Part shown: piece by piece, positions 56,390 to 64,000 of the stretch
Position numbering within the stretch: position 1 is the first letter of the stretch
Layout: each line of letters begins with the position of its first letter
From: Dietzia sp. NCCP-2495
GTDB taxonomy: Bacteria > Actinomycetota > Actinomycetes > Mycobacteriales > Mycobacteriaceae
DNA length: 64,000 nucleotides
Assembly (NCBI RefSeq): GCF_026011735.1
Contig: NZ_BRVN01000001.1
Coordinates: 1 to 64,000 of the forward strand
Reading direction: 5' to 3'
The notes under the pieces: generated by a model
Databases searched by the model: none
Seen by the model: the letters and a program-made list of their open reading frames with translations, nothing else
Told to the model about the DNA's origin: nothing
Program-made: the position numbers and the translations under genes

Positions 56390-56578
56390 CGTCACTCTCC
56401 TGGTCTCGAACGTCGTGGAGGCGGTCCTCCATCCGGCCACGTCCATGTCTACCAGCGAATACCGACTGCCGTGGCGAGCGCGAGGACCCCGATTTGGTCC
56501 TCGGTTCGGGCATCGGCTAATGTTTCTCCTCGCACGGCCAAGGCGGGACACACCCCGCGGAGGCCAGCAAGTGTGCAA

Positions 56579-56664
56579 GCGCGAGTGGCGGAATGGCAGA
56601 CGCGCTAGCTTGAGGTGCTAGTGTCCTATTAACGGACGTGGGGGTTCAAGTCCCCCCTCGCGCA
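56579..56664 (+). tRNA. tRNA-Leu (anticodon GAG)
   Basis: The acceptor arms GCGCGAG (56579-56585) and CTCGCGC (56657-56663) pair completely. The anticodon arm CTAGC-TTGAGGT-GCTAG gives GAG with U33. A long variable arm (GTCC/GGAC stem) marks a class II tRNA, and the T-arm is GGGGG-TTCAAGT-CCCCC. The discriminator is A, as leucine tRNAs require. The 3' CCA is not encoded. It is followed by a terminator hairpin. Confidence 0.95.
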
Positions 56665-56685
56665 CACTGTGTCGAGACAGTAGAT

Positions 56686-56715
56686 GGGCCCCGGATCCGT
56701 GAGGATCCGGGGTCC
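56686..56715 (+). terminator. Terminator after tRNA-Leu
   Basis: CCCCGGATCC (56689-56698) and GGATCCGGGG (56703-56712) pair perfectly around a GTGA loop, extended by a G-U and two G-C pairs. The hairpin begins 22 bases after the tRNA. Confidence 0.75.
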
Positions 56716-56800
56716 GCTCTCGTTTCGGAACCGGAACACACCGCTGTTGGCCGGGTCCCGACACGGCGGGCGACGAACGAGACCGGAAGAGGTCGCAGCC

Positions 56801-57163
56801 ATGGCCCGCACTCCCCCTCCTCCCGCCCAGCAGGACCTACTCAACCGACTGCGTGAGTACCTGGTCGACGAGCCGGTCACCGACGAAAGGTCCATGTTCG
56901 GCGGGGTGTGCGTGATGGTTCGCGGCAAGATCCTCGTGAGCGCGGGTAAGGACGGAAGCCTCCTCGTCCGGGTCGACGCCGCCCGGCATGACGAGCTCGT
57001 GGCACGGCCCGGCGCGCGGCAGGCGGAGATGGGCGCCGGCAGGGACATGGGACCCGGCTGGATCACAGTCGCGCCCGACGGTGTCGATTCCGATCCGGAC
57101 CTGGTTGTGTGGCTCGACGCGGCGCTCGAGTACAACAGCGTCGCGGCGGATGGTCGACGGTGA
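56801..57163 (+). CDS. TfoX/Sxy N-terminal domain protein
   Basis: This 120-residue protein has TfoX_N features: NRLREYLVDEPVTDERSMFGGVCVMVRGKILVSAGKDGSLLVRVDAARHDELVARPGARQAEM and WITVAPDGVDSDPDLVVWLDAALEYN. TfoX regulates competence in gamma-proteobacteria; in actinobacteria the domain occurs alone and its function is unknown. The start is ATG 56801 with GGAAGAGG upstream. The stop overlaps the start of the HExxH protein by four bases, first link of a five-gene coupled run. Confidence 0.82.
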   Translation: MARTPPPPAQQDLLNRLREYLVDEPVTDERSMFGGVCVMVRGKILVSAGKDGSLLVRVDAARHDELVARPGARQAEMGAGRDMGPGWITVAPDGVDSDPDLVVWLDAALEYNSVAADGRR

Positions 57164-57939
57164 CGACGTCGGGCGGACATCGCCCGCAGGGCCGGAGCGG
57201 CGCCCTCCGTGGCGGCACTCTCGCGGACGCCGTCGTGTCAGCCCTCGCCGCCTGTGCCAGGGCCGTCGATCGACTCCTCGACGCCGGAGGTGTGGCGCCT
57301 CCACGACTGACCCTGCCGGACGAGGTCCTCGGTGAACTCCGTGCGCTCTTCGGCGACACCGTGGATCTGTCAGCCGTCGTGATCCGACGCGGCCATGTCC
57401 CGGGAGTCCCCCACCGCAGGGCCTTCGCGCTCCCGGGACTGATCTACCTCGGCCCGGATCCCGGCATCGTGGCGACGGCCGGAGGCGCGGGCTCCGGTGC
57501 CAGCTCCGGTGCCAGCACCCATGCCGGCGACCTGTGCCCACGGGCGACCCCGACGCTCGTCCACGAACTCGTGCACCTCTGGCAGGGACGCGTCATCGGG
57601 CCTCGCTACGTGCTGCACGCCCTGGTGGAGCAGGTCCGGCGGGGACGACGCGCCTACGACTGGCGGGCGGCGCTCGGGCTGGTGCCTCCGGCTCCCGGTG
57701 CACCTCCTCTCGTCGCCTTCGACACCGACTGCAATCCCGACCTCACCTCCGATATCAGCCCGGAACCACTGGGGTTCGAGGCTCACGCCCAGCTCGTGTC
57801 CGAGGCGTACGCGCGGCGCGTCGGCCTCGCCGGGACACGGGCACACGGAGGGCGGGACGAGGAGCTGCGGGCCATGGAGGCCGCGCTCACCAGGCTCCGA
57901 GCAGGCGACGGCCAGCCCGGGACGGGTGCACGCGTTTAG
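57160..57939 (+). CDS. HExxH-containing protein, possible zinc metalloprotease
   Basis: This 259-residue protein has the motif HELVH at 135-139 (PTLVHELVHLWQGR), the zincin signature, followed about 70 residues later by GFEAHAQLVSEAYARR, whose Glu could be the third ligand. The N-terminal part resembles the fold around VVIRRGHVPGVPHRRAFALPGLIYLGPD, in which a strand leads to the active-site helix, as in DUF4157-type putative peptidases. A Gly/Ser/Ala loop at about 107-122 is variable. No signal peptide, so it acts in the cytoplasm if at all. It is coupled to the TfoX-like gene (GTGA) and followed after 33 bases by the SDR gene. Confidence 0.65.
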   Translation: MTTSGGHRPQGRSGALRGGTLADAVVSALAACARAVDRLLDAGGVAPPRLTLPDEVLGELRALFGDTVDLSAVVIRRGHVPGVPHRRAFALPGLIYLGPDPGIVATAGGAGSGASSGASTHAGDLCPRATPTLVHELVHLWQGRVIGPRYVLHALVEQVRRGRRAYDWRAALGLVPPAPGAPPLVAFDTDCNPDLTSDISPEPLGFEAHAQLVSEAYARRVGLAGTRAHGGRDEELRAMEAALTRLRAGDGQPGTGARV

Positions 57940-57972
57940 CGTCAGGCCTCGTCGTCGTCGTACCGTGTCCTG

Positions 57973-59421
57973 GTGAGCGGCATTGACAAGGACGACTTCG
58001 AGACCTTCCAACGGGTCCTCGAACAGGCGGCGGCACTGGACGCCGACCATCCCGATTCGATCCGCGTGCAGCGGTCCGTGGGCCACATGTTCAAGCTCCT
58101 CAAGAAGGCGCGGCGCGCCGAGGTGCGACGTGAGCGGCAGGAGGCGGACAAGGCGGTCATCGAGGCCACCGCGACCGGCTCCCCCACCCGGATCGACGAC
58201 GAGACCGCGGGAATCCGGCTCGTGTCCAACGCGCCCGGCGCGATCGCCGGCCACCTGCAGCGCGCGATGGCGTGCTACGTGTGCAAGCAGCGCTTCACCC
58301 AGGTCGACGCGTTCTACCACCAGCTGTGCCCCGAGTGCGCCGCCGCGAACCGGGCACGCCGCGACCCGGCCATGAACCTCACCGGCCGTCGTGCGCTGCT
58401 CACCGGCGGCCGCGCCAAGATCGGCATGTACATCGCGCTGATGCTGCTGCGCGCCGGGGCCGACGTCACCATCACCACCCGGTTCCCTCGCGACGCCGTC
58501 CGCCGATTCGCGAAGATGGACGACTACGACGTGTGGAAGGACCGGATCCACGTCATGGGCGTCGACCTGCGCGATCCCGCGCAGGTGGTGGCCCTGGCCG
58601 ACGAGGTGGCCGCCGCCGGACCACTGGACATCCTCATCAACAACGCCGCGCAGACGGTGCGTCGCTCCCCCGGTTCCTATTCGGGCCTGGTCGAGGGCGA
58701 GAACGCGCCCATCACCGGTCGCGCCGCGGAGGTGCCGATGGTGACGATGGGCCGCACGTCCGAGCTCCACCCGGCCGCGCTGATGGGCGGCGAGTCCGCG
58801 CTGATCGGCCACGACGAGGCGGAGCGGGAGGCCGACCACATCGCGGCGCTGGCGCTGCAGGCCGGGTCGTCCTCGCTGGAGCGGATGGCCGCCGGGACCG
58901 CGATCGACGCCGGCGGGCTCCTGCCGGACGTCGTGGACCACAACAGCTGGGTGGCCACCGTCGAACAGGTCGAGCCCATGGAGATGCTCGAGGTGCAGTT
59001 GTGCAACTCGGTGGCGCCGTTCATCCTCGTCTCCCGCCTGCGCCCCGCGATGGCCGCGTCAAAGGCCCGGCGCAAGTACGTGGTGAACGTCTCGGCGATG
59101 GAGGGGCAGTTCTCGCGCCGCTACAAGGGCGCCGGTCACCCGCATACCAACATGGCCAAGGCCGGGCTCAACATGCTCACCCGTACGTCGGCGGAGGAGA
59201 TGTTCACCGAGCACGGCATCCTCATGACCGCCGTGGACACCGGGTGGATCACCGACGAGCGCCCGCACGTCACCAAGGTTCGTCTGCACGAGGAGGGGTT
59301 CCACGCCCCGCTCGATCTGGTGGACGGCGCGGCCCGCGTGGTGGACCCGATCGTGCGCGGCGAGGCCGGCGAGGACCTCTACGGCTGCTTCCTCAAGGAC
59401 TTCGAGCCGAGCCCGTGGTGA
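57973..59421 (+). CDS. SDR-family protein with zinc site and without catalytic Tyr
   Basis: This 482-residue protein is much longer than a typical SDR (about 250). Residues 1-100 are helical and charged; a CxxC-CxxC zinc site follows (Cys101, Cys104, Cys119, Cys122). The Rossmann domain starts at LTGRRALLTGGRAKIG (144-151), with ILINNAAQTVR and the catalytic-serine strand YVVNVSAMEG (Ser374). At the YxxxK position it reads HTNMAK: Lys396 is present but the Tyr is replaced by Thr392. A long insertion (about 240-330) has no SDR counterpart. The normal redox mechanism is therefore doubtful. The stop overlaps the next start by four bases (GTGA). Confidence 0.8.
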   Translation: MSGIDKDDFETFQRVLEQAAALDADHPDSIRVQRSVGHMFKLLKKARRAEVRRERQEADKAVIEATATGSPTRIDDETAGIRLVSNAPGAIAGHLQRAMACYVCKQRFTQVDAFYHQLCPECAAANRARRDPAMNLTGRRALLTGGRAKIGMYIALMLLRAGADVTITTRFPRDAVRRFAKMDDYDVWKDRIHVMGVDLRDPAQVVALADEVAAAGPLDILINNAAQTVRRSPGSYSGLVEGENAPITGRAAEVPMVTMGRTSELHPAALMGGESALIGHDEAEREADHIAALALQAGSSSLERMAAGTAIDAGGLLPDVVDHNSWVATVEQVEPMEMLEVQLCNSVAPFILVSRLRPAMAASKARRKYVVNVSAMEGQFSRRYKGAGHPHTNMAKAGLNMLTRTSAEEMFTEHGILMTAVDTGWITDERPHVTKVRLHEEGFHAPLDLVDGAARVVDPIVRGEAGEDLYGCFLKDFEPSPW

Positions 59422-59966
59422 GTGGCGCGACCGAGGCGGGTGACGCGCGTGATTCGGGCGACCGCGGCCGGGCCGTTCAGACGGTCCTCACCACGCAGCT
59501 GTTGCCGGCGCTGCGTGCGGCGGTAGCCGACCTGGGTGGGGATTCCGACGGAACGCTGGTCCACACGGCGCCCACCACCGCGAGCTCGGGGTGGCCCACC
59601 AACACCGCCGCCGCACTCGTCCACCACCTCTGCGGCGTGGTGACCTCGTGGGGCGCGGCCTGCCTGGGCGGCGAGTCCGTCGACCGCGACCGGACCTCGG
59701 AGTTCTCCTACGCCGGGCCGGTCGGCCCCGAACTCGACCGCCTGGACCTGCTCGTCGCCCGCCTTCCAGAGTGGACCGCCGCCGCGCTCGCCCGCGGCGA
59801 TCTCGCCCATCCGACGGGGACGGCGTTCGACGAGGACACCGCCCGCCGCTCCGGCACGTTCACGATCGACTGGGTGCTGGCCCACATCCTCCACGACATC
59901 GCCGGTCACCTGGGCCACCTCGAGCTGACCCGCGACGTCCTCCTCACCCGCCTCGAGCGGCGATGA
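59418..59966 (+). CDS. DinB-like / mycothiol-dependent maleylpyruvate-isomerase-type protein
   Basis: This 182-residue helical protein follows the DinB-2/MDMPI N-terminal pattern: VQTVLTTQLLPALRAAVADL, WPTNTAAALVHHLCGVVTSWGAA, LDRLDLLVARLPEWTAAALARGD, WVLAHILHDIAGHLGHLELTRDVLL. His in HHLCG, HILHD and HLGHLE could bind metal; related enzymes use mycothiol as cofactor. The start is GTG 59418 and the stop overlaps the nucleoside hydrolase start (ATGA). The precise reaction is unknown. Confidence 0.75.
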   Translation: MSGATEAGDARDSGDRGRAVQTVLTTQLLPALRAAVADLGGDSDGTLVHTAPTTASSGWPTNTAAALVHHLCGVVTSWGAACLGGESVDRDRTSEFSYAGPVGPELDRLDLLVARLPEWTAAALARGDLAHPTGTAFDEDTARRSGTFTIDWVLAHILHDIAGHLGHLELTRDVLLTRLERR

Positions 59967-60982
59967 CCCCCACTCCCGTCCTCCTGGACTGCGATCCGGG
60001 TATCGACGACGCGCTGGCGATCGCGTACCTCGTCGCCGAGCACCGCGCCGGGCGGATCGAGCTCGTGGGCGTGGTGTGTACCGCCGGCAACGTCGGTCTG
60101 GACGACACCGTCGCGAACGCACTGGCCTGGCTGGACCTGGCCGGCGCTCCCCCGGTGCCGGTGTGCGCGGGCGCGGCGGGTGCGAGCGTGGTGTCGCACG
60201 TGTTCACGCCCGAGACCCACGGTCCCCGCGGCGCGGGGTACGCCGACCTGAAGGCCGGACAAGACCACGTGACGACGACGACACCGGCGCGGCTCGATCC
60301 CCGCAATGGTGCGCAGCTCTGGGCGCATCTCGCACATGAGCACCGGGGTGAACTGGTAGCGGTGGTGACCGGCCCCACGTCCACGCTCGCGCAGGCGCTC
60401 GACCTGGAGCCGTTGTTGCCCGGTCTAGTGGCAGACCTCGTGGTAATGGGCGGTACGTTCCGCGGACACCCGGGCAACACCACCCCGGTCAGTGAGTGGA
60501 ACGTGGATGTCGATCCCGAGGCAGCCGACGCGGTGTGCCTGGCCTGGGAAGACGCCCGTCGCGCGGACACCGATGTCAGGCCGCCCCTGTGGTGCGGGTT
60601 GAACCTCACCGAGCAGGGGGTGTGGACCCCGGAGCACTCGTCCCGCCTGCTCGCGGCGGCGGACACGCCGCTGACCCGCGCACTGCTCGATGCGTTGCGC
60701 TTCTACTTCGAGTTCCACGAGTCAGTCGGCGAGGGGTACCTGGCGCAGGTGCACGACCCGTTGGTCGCCTGGATGGCGCTGCACCCCGGCGAGGTGGTCG
60801 CGGAGCAGTCGCATATCCGCGTCGAGTGCTGCGGGTCCCACACGCGCGGGATGACCGTGGAGGACCGCCGCGGACACCGGGACCGGCGGCCCAATGCCCG
60901 GATCGCGATCGATGTACACGTCCCTGGTGGGCCTGCCGCGGTACTCGACGAGGTGGTCGCCGCGATCGCCTCGCTGGCCTGA
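59963..60982 (+). CDS. Inosine-uridine-preferring nucleoside hydrolase
   Basis: This 339-residue enzyme hydrolyses N-glycosidic bonds of ribonucleosides. The calcium-binding DxDxxxDD (LLDCDPGIDDALA, Asp9 to Asp16), LVGVVCTAGNV, VVTGPTSTLAQAL, LVVMGGTFR, EWNVDVDPEAA and HDPLVAW (with the general-acid region) are all present. Longer open frames in from 59591 are not used; ATG 59963 is coupled to the DinB-like gene. It ends the operon behind tRNA-Leu. Confidence 0.9.
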   Translation: MTPTPVLLDCDPGIDDALAIAYLVAEHRAGRIELVGVVCTAGNVGLDDTVANALAWLDLAGAPPVPVCAGAAGASVVSHVFTPETHGPRGAGYADLKAGQDHVTTTTPARLDPRNGAQLWAHLAHEHRGELVAVVTGPTSTLAQALDLEPLLPGLVADLVVMGGTFRGHPGNTTPVSEWNVDVDPEAADAVCLAWEDARRADTDVRPPLWCGLNLTEQGVWTPEHSSRLLAAADTPLTRALLDALRFYFEFHESVGEGYLAQVHDPLVAWMALHPGEVVAEQSHIRVECCGSHTRGMTVEDRRGHRDRRPNARIAIDVHVPGGPAAVLDEVVAAIASLA

Positions 60983-61036
60983 GCACCCACCAGAGGACGT
61001 ACCAGGGTGCACATCGGACAGAACTAGAACCGGTGC

Positions 61037-61042
61037 TAGGCT
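61037..61042 (+). promoter_or_regulatory. -10 element of the leader-acyltransferase transcript
   Basis: TAGGCT ends seven bases before the ATG of a 24-codon ORF at 61050, so transcription starts at or next to that ATG. CGGACA at 61015-61020 is a possible -35 with a 16-base spacer. Confidence 0.5.
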
Positions 61043-61049
61043 CCTGCGG

Positions 61050-61124
61050 ATGTGCGAGACGAAGGGTGACGCTCCGCGTACGCGCATGATCATCGTCTTT
61101 TCCACAGTCCGGGAGATTCCATGA
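61050..61124 (+). CDS. Leaderless 24-residue leader peptide of the acyltransferase gene
   Basis: The ORF begins MCETKGDAPRTR and continues with a hydrophobic-to-polar stretch MIIVFSTVREIP. It starts at the predicted first transcribed base and its TGA overlaps the acyltransferase ATG by four bases (ATGA). The acyltransferase has only a partial GGGAG Shine-Dalgarno inside this ORF, so its translation should depend on ribosomes that finish the leader. The peptide is unlike anything I know. It may be a regulatory uORF rather than a functional protein. Confidence 0.5.
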   Translation: MCETKGDAPRTRMIIVFSTVREIP

Positions 61125-62596
61125 GGTCGGTCGCTGCTGCTCTGCTCGTCGCCGCCGGCGGGGCGGTCGTCGCCGGCGTGAGCGCCCGGCGCGCCGCAGT
61201 CGCCGAGGGTCGCGCCGAGCCGATCGCCGACTCCGTGCGCGCCACTCTCGCCACAGCGAGGATGCAGGTCGAGGCCCGGATCAGGACTTTCGCGGAGTCG
61301 GGTTCGGCGCCCGCCGGGATGCGGACCGCTGTGGGCGCCCGGGCCGTCGGCCCTTCCGCCACGGGTGCCGCAGGTGCCACCGGGCACGCCGGTCCCGGCG
61401 CCGCGTCGTCCGACTTCTCCTCGTCCGCCTTCTCAACCGGTGTCCGGTCGGACAGGGGGTACGGACTTCTCCGACCTGCGGGTGCCCGCGGCTTCGTGCC
61501 GGCACTCGAGGGCATCCGAGGACTCGCCGCCGTGGGGGTCATGACCACACACATCGCGTTTGTCACGCGGTCCTCCTACGGCTCGCCCGTCAAGCGGATA
61601 TTCGGCCGGCTGGACATGGCCGTGGCGGTGTTCTTCGCCAAAACCGGATTCCTGGTCTGGCGGGCACATGCGCGTCACGCGTGGGAGGACAAGCCCGGAA
61701 CCGCCAGGCCCGCCGGGGAATTCCTGACGTCGCGCGTCAAGCGGATAATGCCCGCCTACGTGGTCCTCGTCGCCGCCGCGATGCTGTTGCTCAAGCAGAA
61801 CCACGTCAACGGTCCGGTCACGTGGCTGCTCAATCTCACCCTCACGCAGATCTACACCCCGAAGTTCCTCGTCGCCGGGCTCACACACGCCTGGTCACTG
61901 GCCGTGGAGATGGCCTTCTACGCGGCGCTTCCCGTGCTCTGGACCGCCATGCGGCGACTTCGGGGTGCCTCCGCCGGGTGGCGGATTCCGGTGATCATCG
62001 CCTTCGGTGCCTCCGGCCTGGTGTTCCCCGCGATCCCGTGGCAGGCTCTCGGTCTCCTCCCCGCGGGTGTGAACGTGCAGATCCTGCCGCCGGCGTTGAC
62101 CGCGTGGTTCGCCGCGGGCATGCTGCTCGCGGAGATCGCCACCGCGCCTCCGGGAACCCTCGTGCGGATGTGCCGTGACAAGGCGGCCCGGTGGGGTTGG
62201 TGGATCGCCGGTGGCGCGGCGCTGGTGGCCACGACCGTCCCGGCCTGGTTCTCCGAGGGCTTCACGCATCCCGGACCGGCCGAGTTCGCCCGGCGTACGG
62301 GCCTGTCCGGAACCATGGCGTTCCTCGTCCTGGCCCCGGTCGTCCTGGCCCCGGAGGGCACGCGATTCCCGGTCCTCGAGTCGATGCCTCTTCGGAAACT
62401 CGGTACCTGGTCGTACGGGATCTTCCTGTGGCACCAGCTGATCCTGCTCGCCGCCTTCCCGGTGACCCGGACCGCCCTGTGGGATCGCCGCATGCACGTC
62501 ATCTGGCCGGTCACGGTGGCCGGATCGATCGCCGCAGGCGCCGCGAGTCACCGTTTCCTCGAGGAACCGGCGCGGATGCTGCTCGAGCGCCCCTGA
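61121..62596 (+). CDS. Acyltransferase-3 family membrane protein (OafA/TmaT-like)
   Basis: This 491-residue protein has about ten membrane helices in residues 125-490. The acyltransferase-3 signature is present: PALEGIRGLAAVGVMTTH with Arg133 and His144, FFAKTGFLVWR, SRVKRIMPAY, THAWSLAVEMAFY and SYGIFLWHQLI. Family members acylate sugars or lipids of the envelope; TmaT acetylates mycolyltrehalose in mycolic-acid bacteria. Residues 1-120 are an extra membrane anchor (MRSVAAALLVAAGGAVVAGVSA) plus a Gly/Ala/Ser-rich linker not found in short members. The substrate is inferred only from family. It is preceded by an overlapping leader ORF. Confidence 0.85.
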   Translation: MRSVAAALLVAAGGAVVAGVSARRAAVAEGRAEPIADSVRATLATARMQVEARIRTFAESGSAPAGMRTAVGARAVGPSATGAAGATGHAGPGAASSDFSSSAFSTGVRSDRGYGLLRPAGARGFVPALEGIRGLAAVGVMTTHIAFVTRSSYGSPVKRIFGRLDMAVAVFFAKTGFLVWRAHARHAWEDKPGTARPAGEFLTSRVKRIMPAYVVLVAAAMLLLKQNHVNGPVTWLLNLTLTQIYTPKFLVAGLTHAWSLAVEMAFYAALPVLWTAMRRLRGASAGWRIPVIIAFGASGLVFPAIPWQALGLLPAGVNVQILPPALTAWFAAGMLLAEIATAPPGTLVRMCRDKAARWGWWIAGGAALVATTVPAWFSEGFTHPGPAEFARRTGLSGTMAFLVLAPVVLAPEGTRFPVLESMPLRKLGTWSYGIFLWHQLILLAAFPVTRTALWDRRMHVIWPVTVAGSIAAGAASHRFLEEPARMLLERP

Positions 62597-62633
62597 CCGG
62601 CGCGAAGTGGTCCTGACATTTCGGTGACCGACC

Positions 62634-63413
62634 GTGCGTCGGAAACTCCGGGAAAGTAGTTTCTTTCGACCTGTCGATCGGACCTCCTCCTGTTCGTCGA
62701 AGAAAGTCCTCCGGCCGGGAGGTCGGGAACTGTCGGAGTGGATGGTCGGGTCGTCGACCATCGCCGGCAAGCGGGTCGTCGAGTTCGCCCAGGGCCTGGG
62801 ACTGACCGCCTCGCTCCTGCTGGAGGAGTCCCCGGCCTCGTACACCGGTGTCGAATCGGACGCGGACGCCGTCGAGGTCACCCGCTCCGCGATCGAGGAC
62901 CGCGGGGACATGGTCGTGGCGTCCGCCCAGGAGACCGGGCTCGCGTCCGGCGCCGCCGACATCGTGGTGGGCGAGGCGATGCTCACGATGCAGGGTGATT
63001 CCACCAAAAAGCAGATCATCGACGAGGCGGCACGTGTCCTCGACGCCGATGGCCGCTACCTCGTGCATGAACTGTGCCTCGTGCCGGACACCCTGGACGA
63101 CTCCGTCAAGACCGAGATCCGCAAGGACCTCGCACGGCCGATTCGAGTGAACGCCCGACCTCTCACGGTGGCCGAGTGGTCCCAGCTGTTCGAGGCGTCG
63201 GGCTTCGAGGTCGAGGCCACCGAACTCCGCCCGATGGCACTGCTGCAGCCGAAGCGGATAATCGAGGACGAGGGCGTACTCGGCGTGGCCCGGATCGTCG
63301 GCAACCTCCTGCGGGACCCCGACGCCCGCACGCGGGTGCTCGCGATGCGGAAAACCTTCACCACGCACGAGGATCGCATGAGCGCCGTCGGATTCGTACT
63401 GCGCAAGCGCTGA
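62634..63413 (+). CDS. SAM-dependent methyltransferase (class I)
   Basis: This 259-residue protein contains an N-terminal KKVLRPGGRELSEW segment typical of a group of mycobacterial small-molecule methyltransferases, motif I VVEFAQGLGLTASLLLE, acidic residue after YTGVESDADAVEV, motif IV GAADIVVGEAMLTM and post-motif ELCLVPDTLDDSVKTEI. The GTG start at 62634 lacks a good Shine-Dalgarno; the homologous N-terminal segment supports it. It lies 37 bases after the acyltransferase and is probably co-transcribed with it. The substrate is unknown. Confidence 0.82.
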   Translation: MRRKLRESSFFRPVDRTSSCSSKKVLRPGGRELSEWMVGSSTIAGKRVVEFAQGLGLTASLLLEESPASYTGVESDADAVEVTRSAIEDRGDMVVASAQETGLASGAADIVVGEAMLTMQGDSTKKQIIDEAARVLDADGRYLVHELCLVPDTLDDSVKTEIRKDLARPIRVNARPLTVAEWSQLFEASGFEVEATELRPMALLQPKRIIEDEGVLGVARIVGNLLRDPDARTRVLAMRKTFTTHEDRMSAVGFVLRKR

Positions 63414-63440
63414 GGGACCGAGACCGGCCCGGGCGGTGGA

Positions 63441-64000
63441 TCAGGAGTCGAACGCGTCGATGATCGCCTGGGCCGCGAGCGCCGCCGTCAGCGTGCCCTC
63501 ACGCACCTTCGCCTCGACATCGGCGGCGACGCCCCGCACTTCCGGGTCGGCCTCCAGCCTGGCCATGAGCGTGTCGTGCACCATCGACCAGGTCCACTCG
63601 ACCTGCTGACGGGCACGACGCGCCGCGACCTCGCCGAGCTTCTCCATCTCGGACTGATGCGACTGCACGGCGTCCCAGAAGCGGTCGAGCCCGTCGCTCT
63701 CGAGCCCGGACATGGTGAGGACCGGGACCTTCCACACCGCATCGGCGGGCCGGACCAGCCGTAGGGCGGCGCCGAGTTCACGAGCGGCCCGCTGGGCGTC
63801 CTTCACATGCGGCCCATCGGCCTTGTTCACCGCGACCACGTCCGCCAGTTCCAGCACACCCTTCTTGATGCCCTGGAGCTGATCGCCGGTCCGGGCCAGC
63901 GTGAGGAAGGTGAAGCAGTCGACCATCCCGGCAACGGTGACCTCGGACTGGCCGACGCCGACGGTCTCCACGAGGATCACGTCGAAGCCGGCGGCCTCGA
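63441..64000 (-). CDS. meaB: Methylmalonyl-CoA mutase-associated GTPase MeaB (5' part outside the window)
   Basis: The visible 186 codons form the C-terminal part of a MeaB/ArgK GTPase: G3 VETVGVGQSE, G4 region VVAVNKADGPHV, then the helical dimerisation tail (RFWDAVQSHQSEMEKLGEVAARRARQQVEWTWSMVHDTL). MeaB guards and reloads adenosylcobalamin on methylmalonyl-CoA mutase. Walker A and the start lie beyond 64000. Its presence suggests that a B12-dependent mutase gene lies next door, outside the window. Confidence 0.9.
   Translation of the reverse strand, partial: EAAGFDVILVETVGVGQSEVTVAGMVDCFTFLTLARTGDQLQGIKKGVLELADVVAVNKADGPHVKDAQRAARELGAALRLVRPADAVWKVPVLTMSGLESDGLDRFWDAVQSHQSEMEKLGEVAARRARQQVEWTWSMVHDTLMARLEADPEVRGVAADVEAKVREGTLTAALAAQAIIDAFDS

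Overview
The window is GC-rich actinobacterial DNA. Gene content and order from about 17 kb to the end match the mycolic-acid actinobacteria (Mycobacteriales). They include rbpA, ppm1/lnt, cob genes with a DprE2-like reductase and an F420-type reductase, pepE, a 5'-3' exonuclease, helY, tatC/tatA, pafC/pafB/pafA, pup, dop, arc, trmI, a RecB-like nuclease, hisG/hisE, metH, mshC, uppP, a lipoprotein, pyrD and a PEBP protein, in nearly the order of the M. tuberculosis Rv2050-Rv2140 block. Missing prcBA between pup and pafA, an Arc without the proteasome-docking tail and separate lnt and ppm1 genes argue against Mycobacterium itself. A Dietzia- or Corynebacterium-like lineage fits better; this assignment is inference.

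Layout. (1) 1-6.2 kb is AT-richer and accessory-like: a small membrane protein with a winged-helix regulator and a possible 39-residue membrane peptide, a secreted lipase, and a divergent TetR / Rieske oxygenase pair followed by an unknown repeat protein. (2) 6.2-15.4 kb groups drug-handling functions: an ABC-F ATPase, a GyrI-like protein and a thioesterase in one transcription unit, a PPOX protein, an LpqC-like lipoprotein esterase, a 69-residue HTH protein beside a FUSC efflux-type protein, and a short UvrA paralog. The ABC-F gene has a leader with all parts of a ribosome-mediated attenuator: promoter, 14-codon leader ORF, hairpin around the leader stop, and nested hairpins burying the ribosome-binding region. 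(3) 15.5-21.6 kb: lipase-like membrane protein, RbpA behind a SigH/SigR-type promoter, Ppm1 and Lnt. (4) 21.7-25.5 kb: a shrunken cobalamin locus, cobG facing a fusion of half a tetrapyrrole methylase with CobK. (5) 25.5-39 kb: peptidase, nuclease, HelY, Tat translocase, PafBC and a pupylation operon without 20S proteasome genes. (6) 39-56.5 kb: tRNA methylation, histidine and methionine synthesis, mycothiol synthesis (mshC) with three conserved partner genes, UppP, PyrD. (7) 56.5-64 kb: tRNA-Leu, a five-gene coupled operon (TfoX-like, HExxH protein, odd SDR, DinB-like, nucleoside hydrolase), an acyltransferase behind a leaderless 24-codon ORF, a methyltransferase and the 3' part of meaB.

Tight coupling is pervasive: eleven gene pairs overlap by exactly four bases (ATGA or GTGA). 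Several starts sit 6-8 bases after a TAGGCT-like -10 element, which suggests leaderless transcripts. Synteny and family statements come from recalled knowledge; no searches were run.
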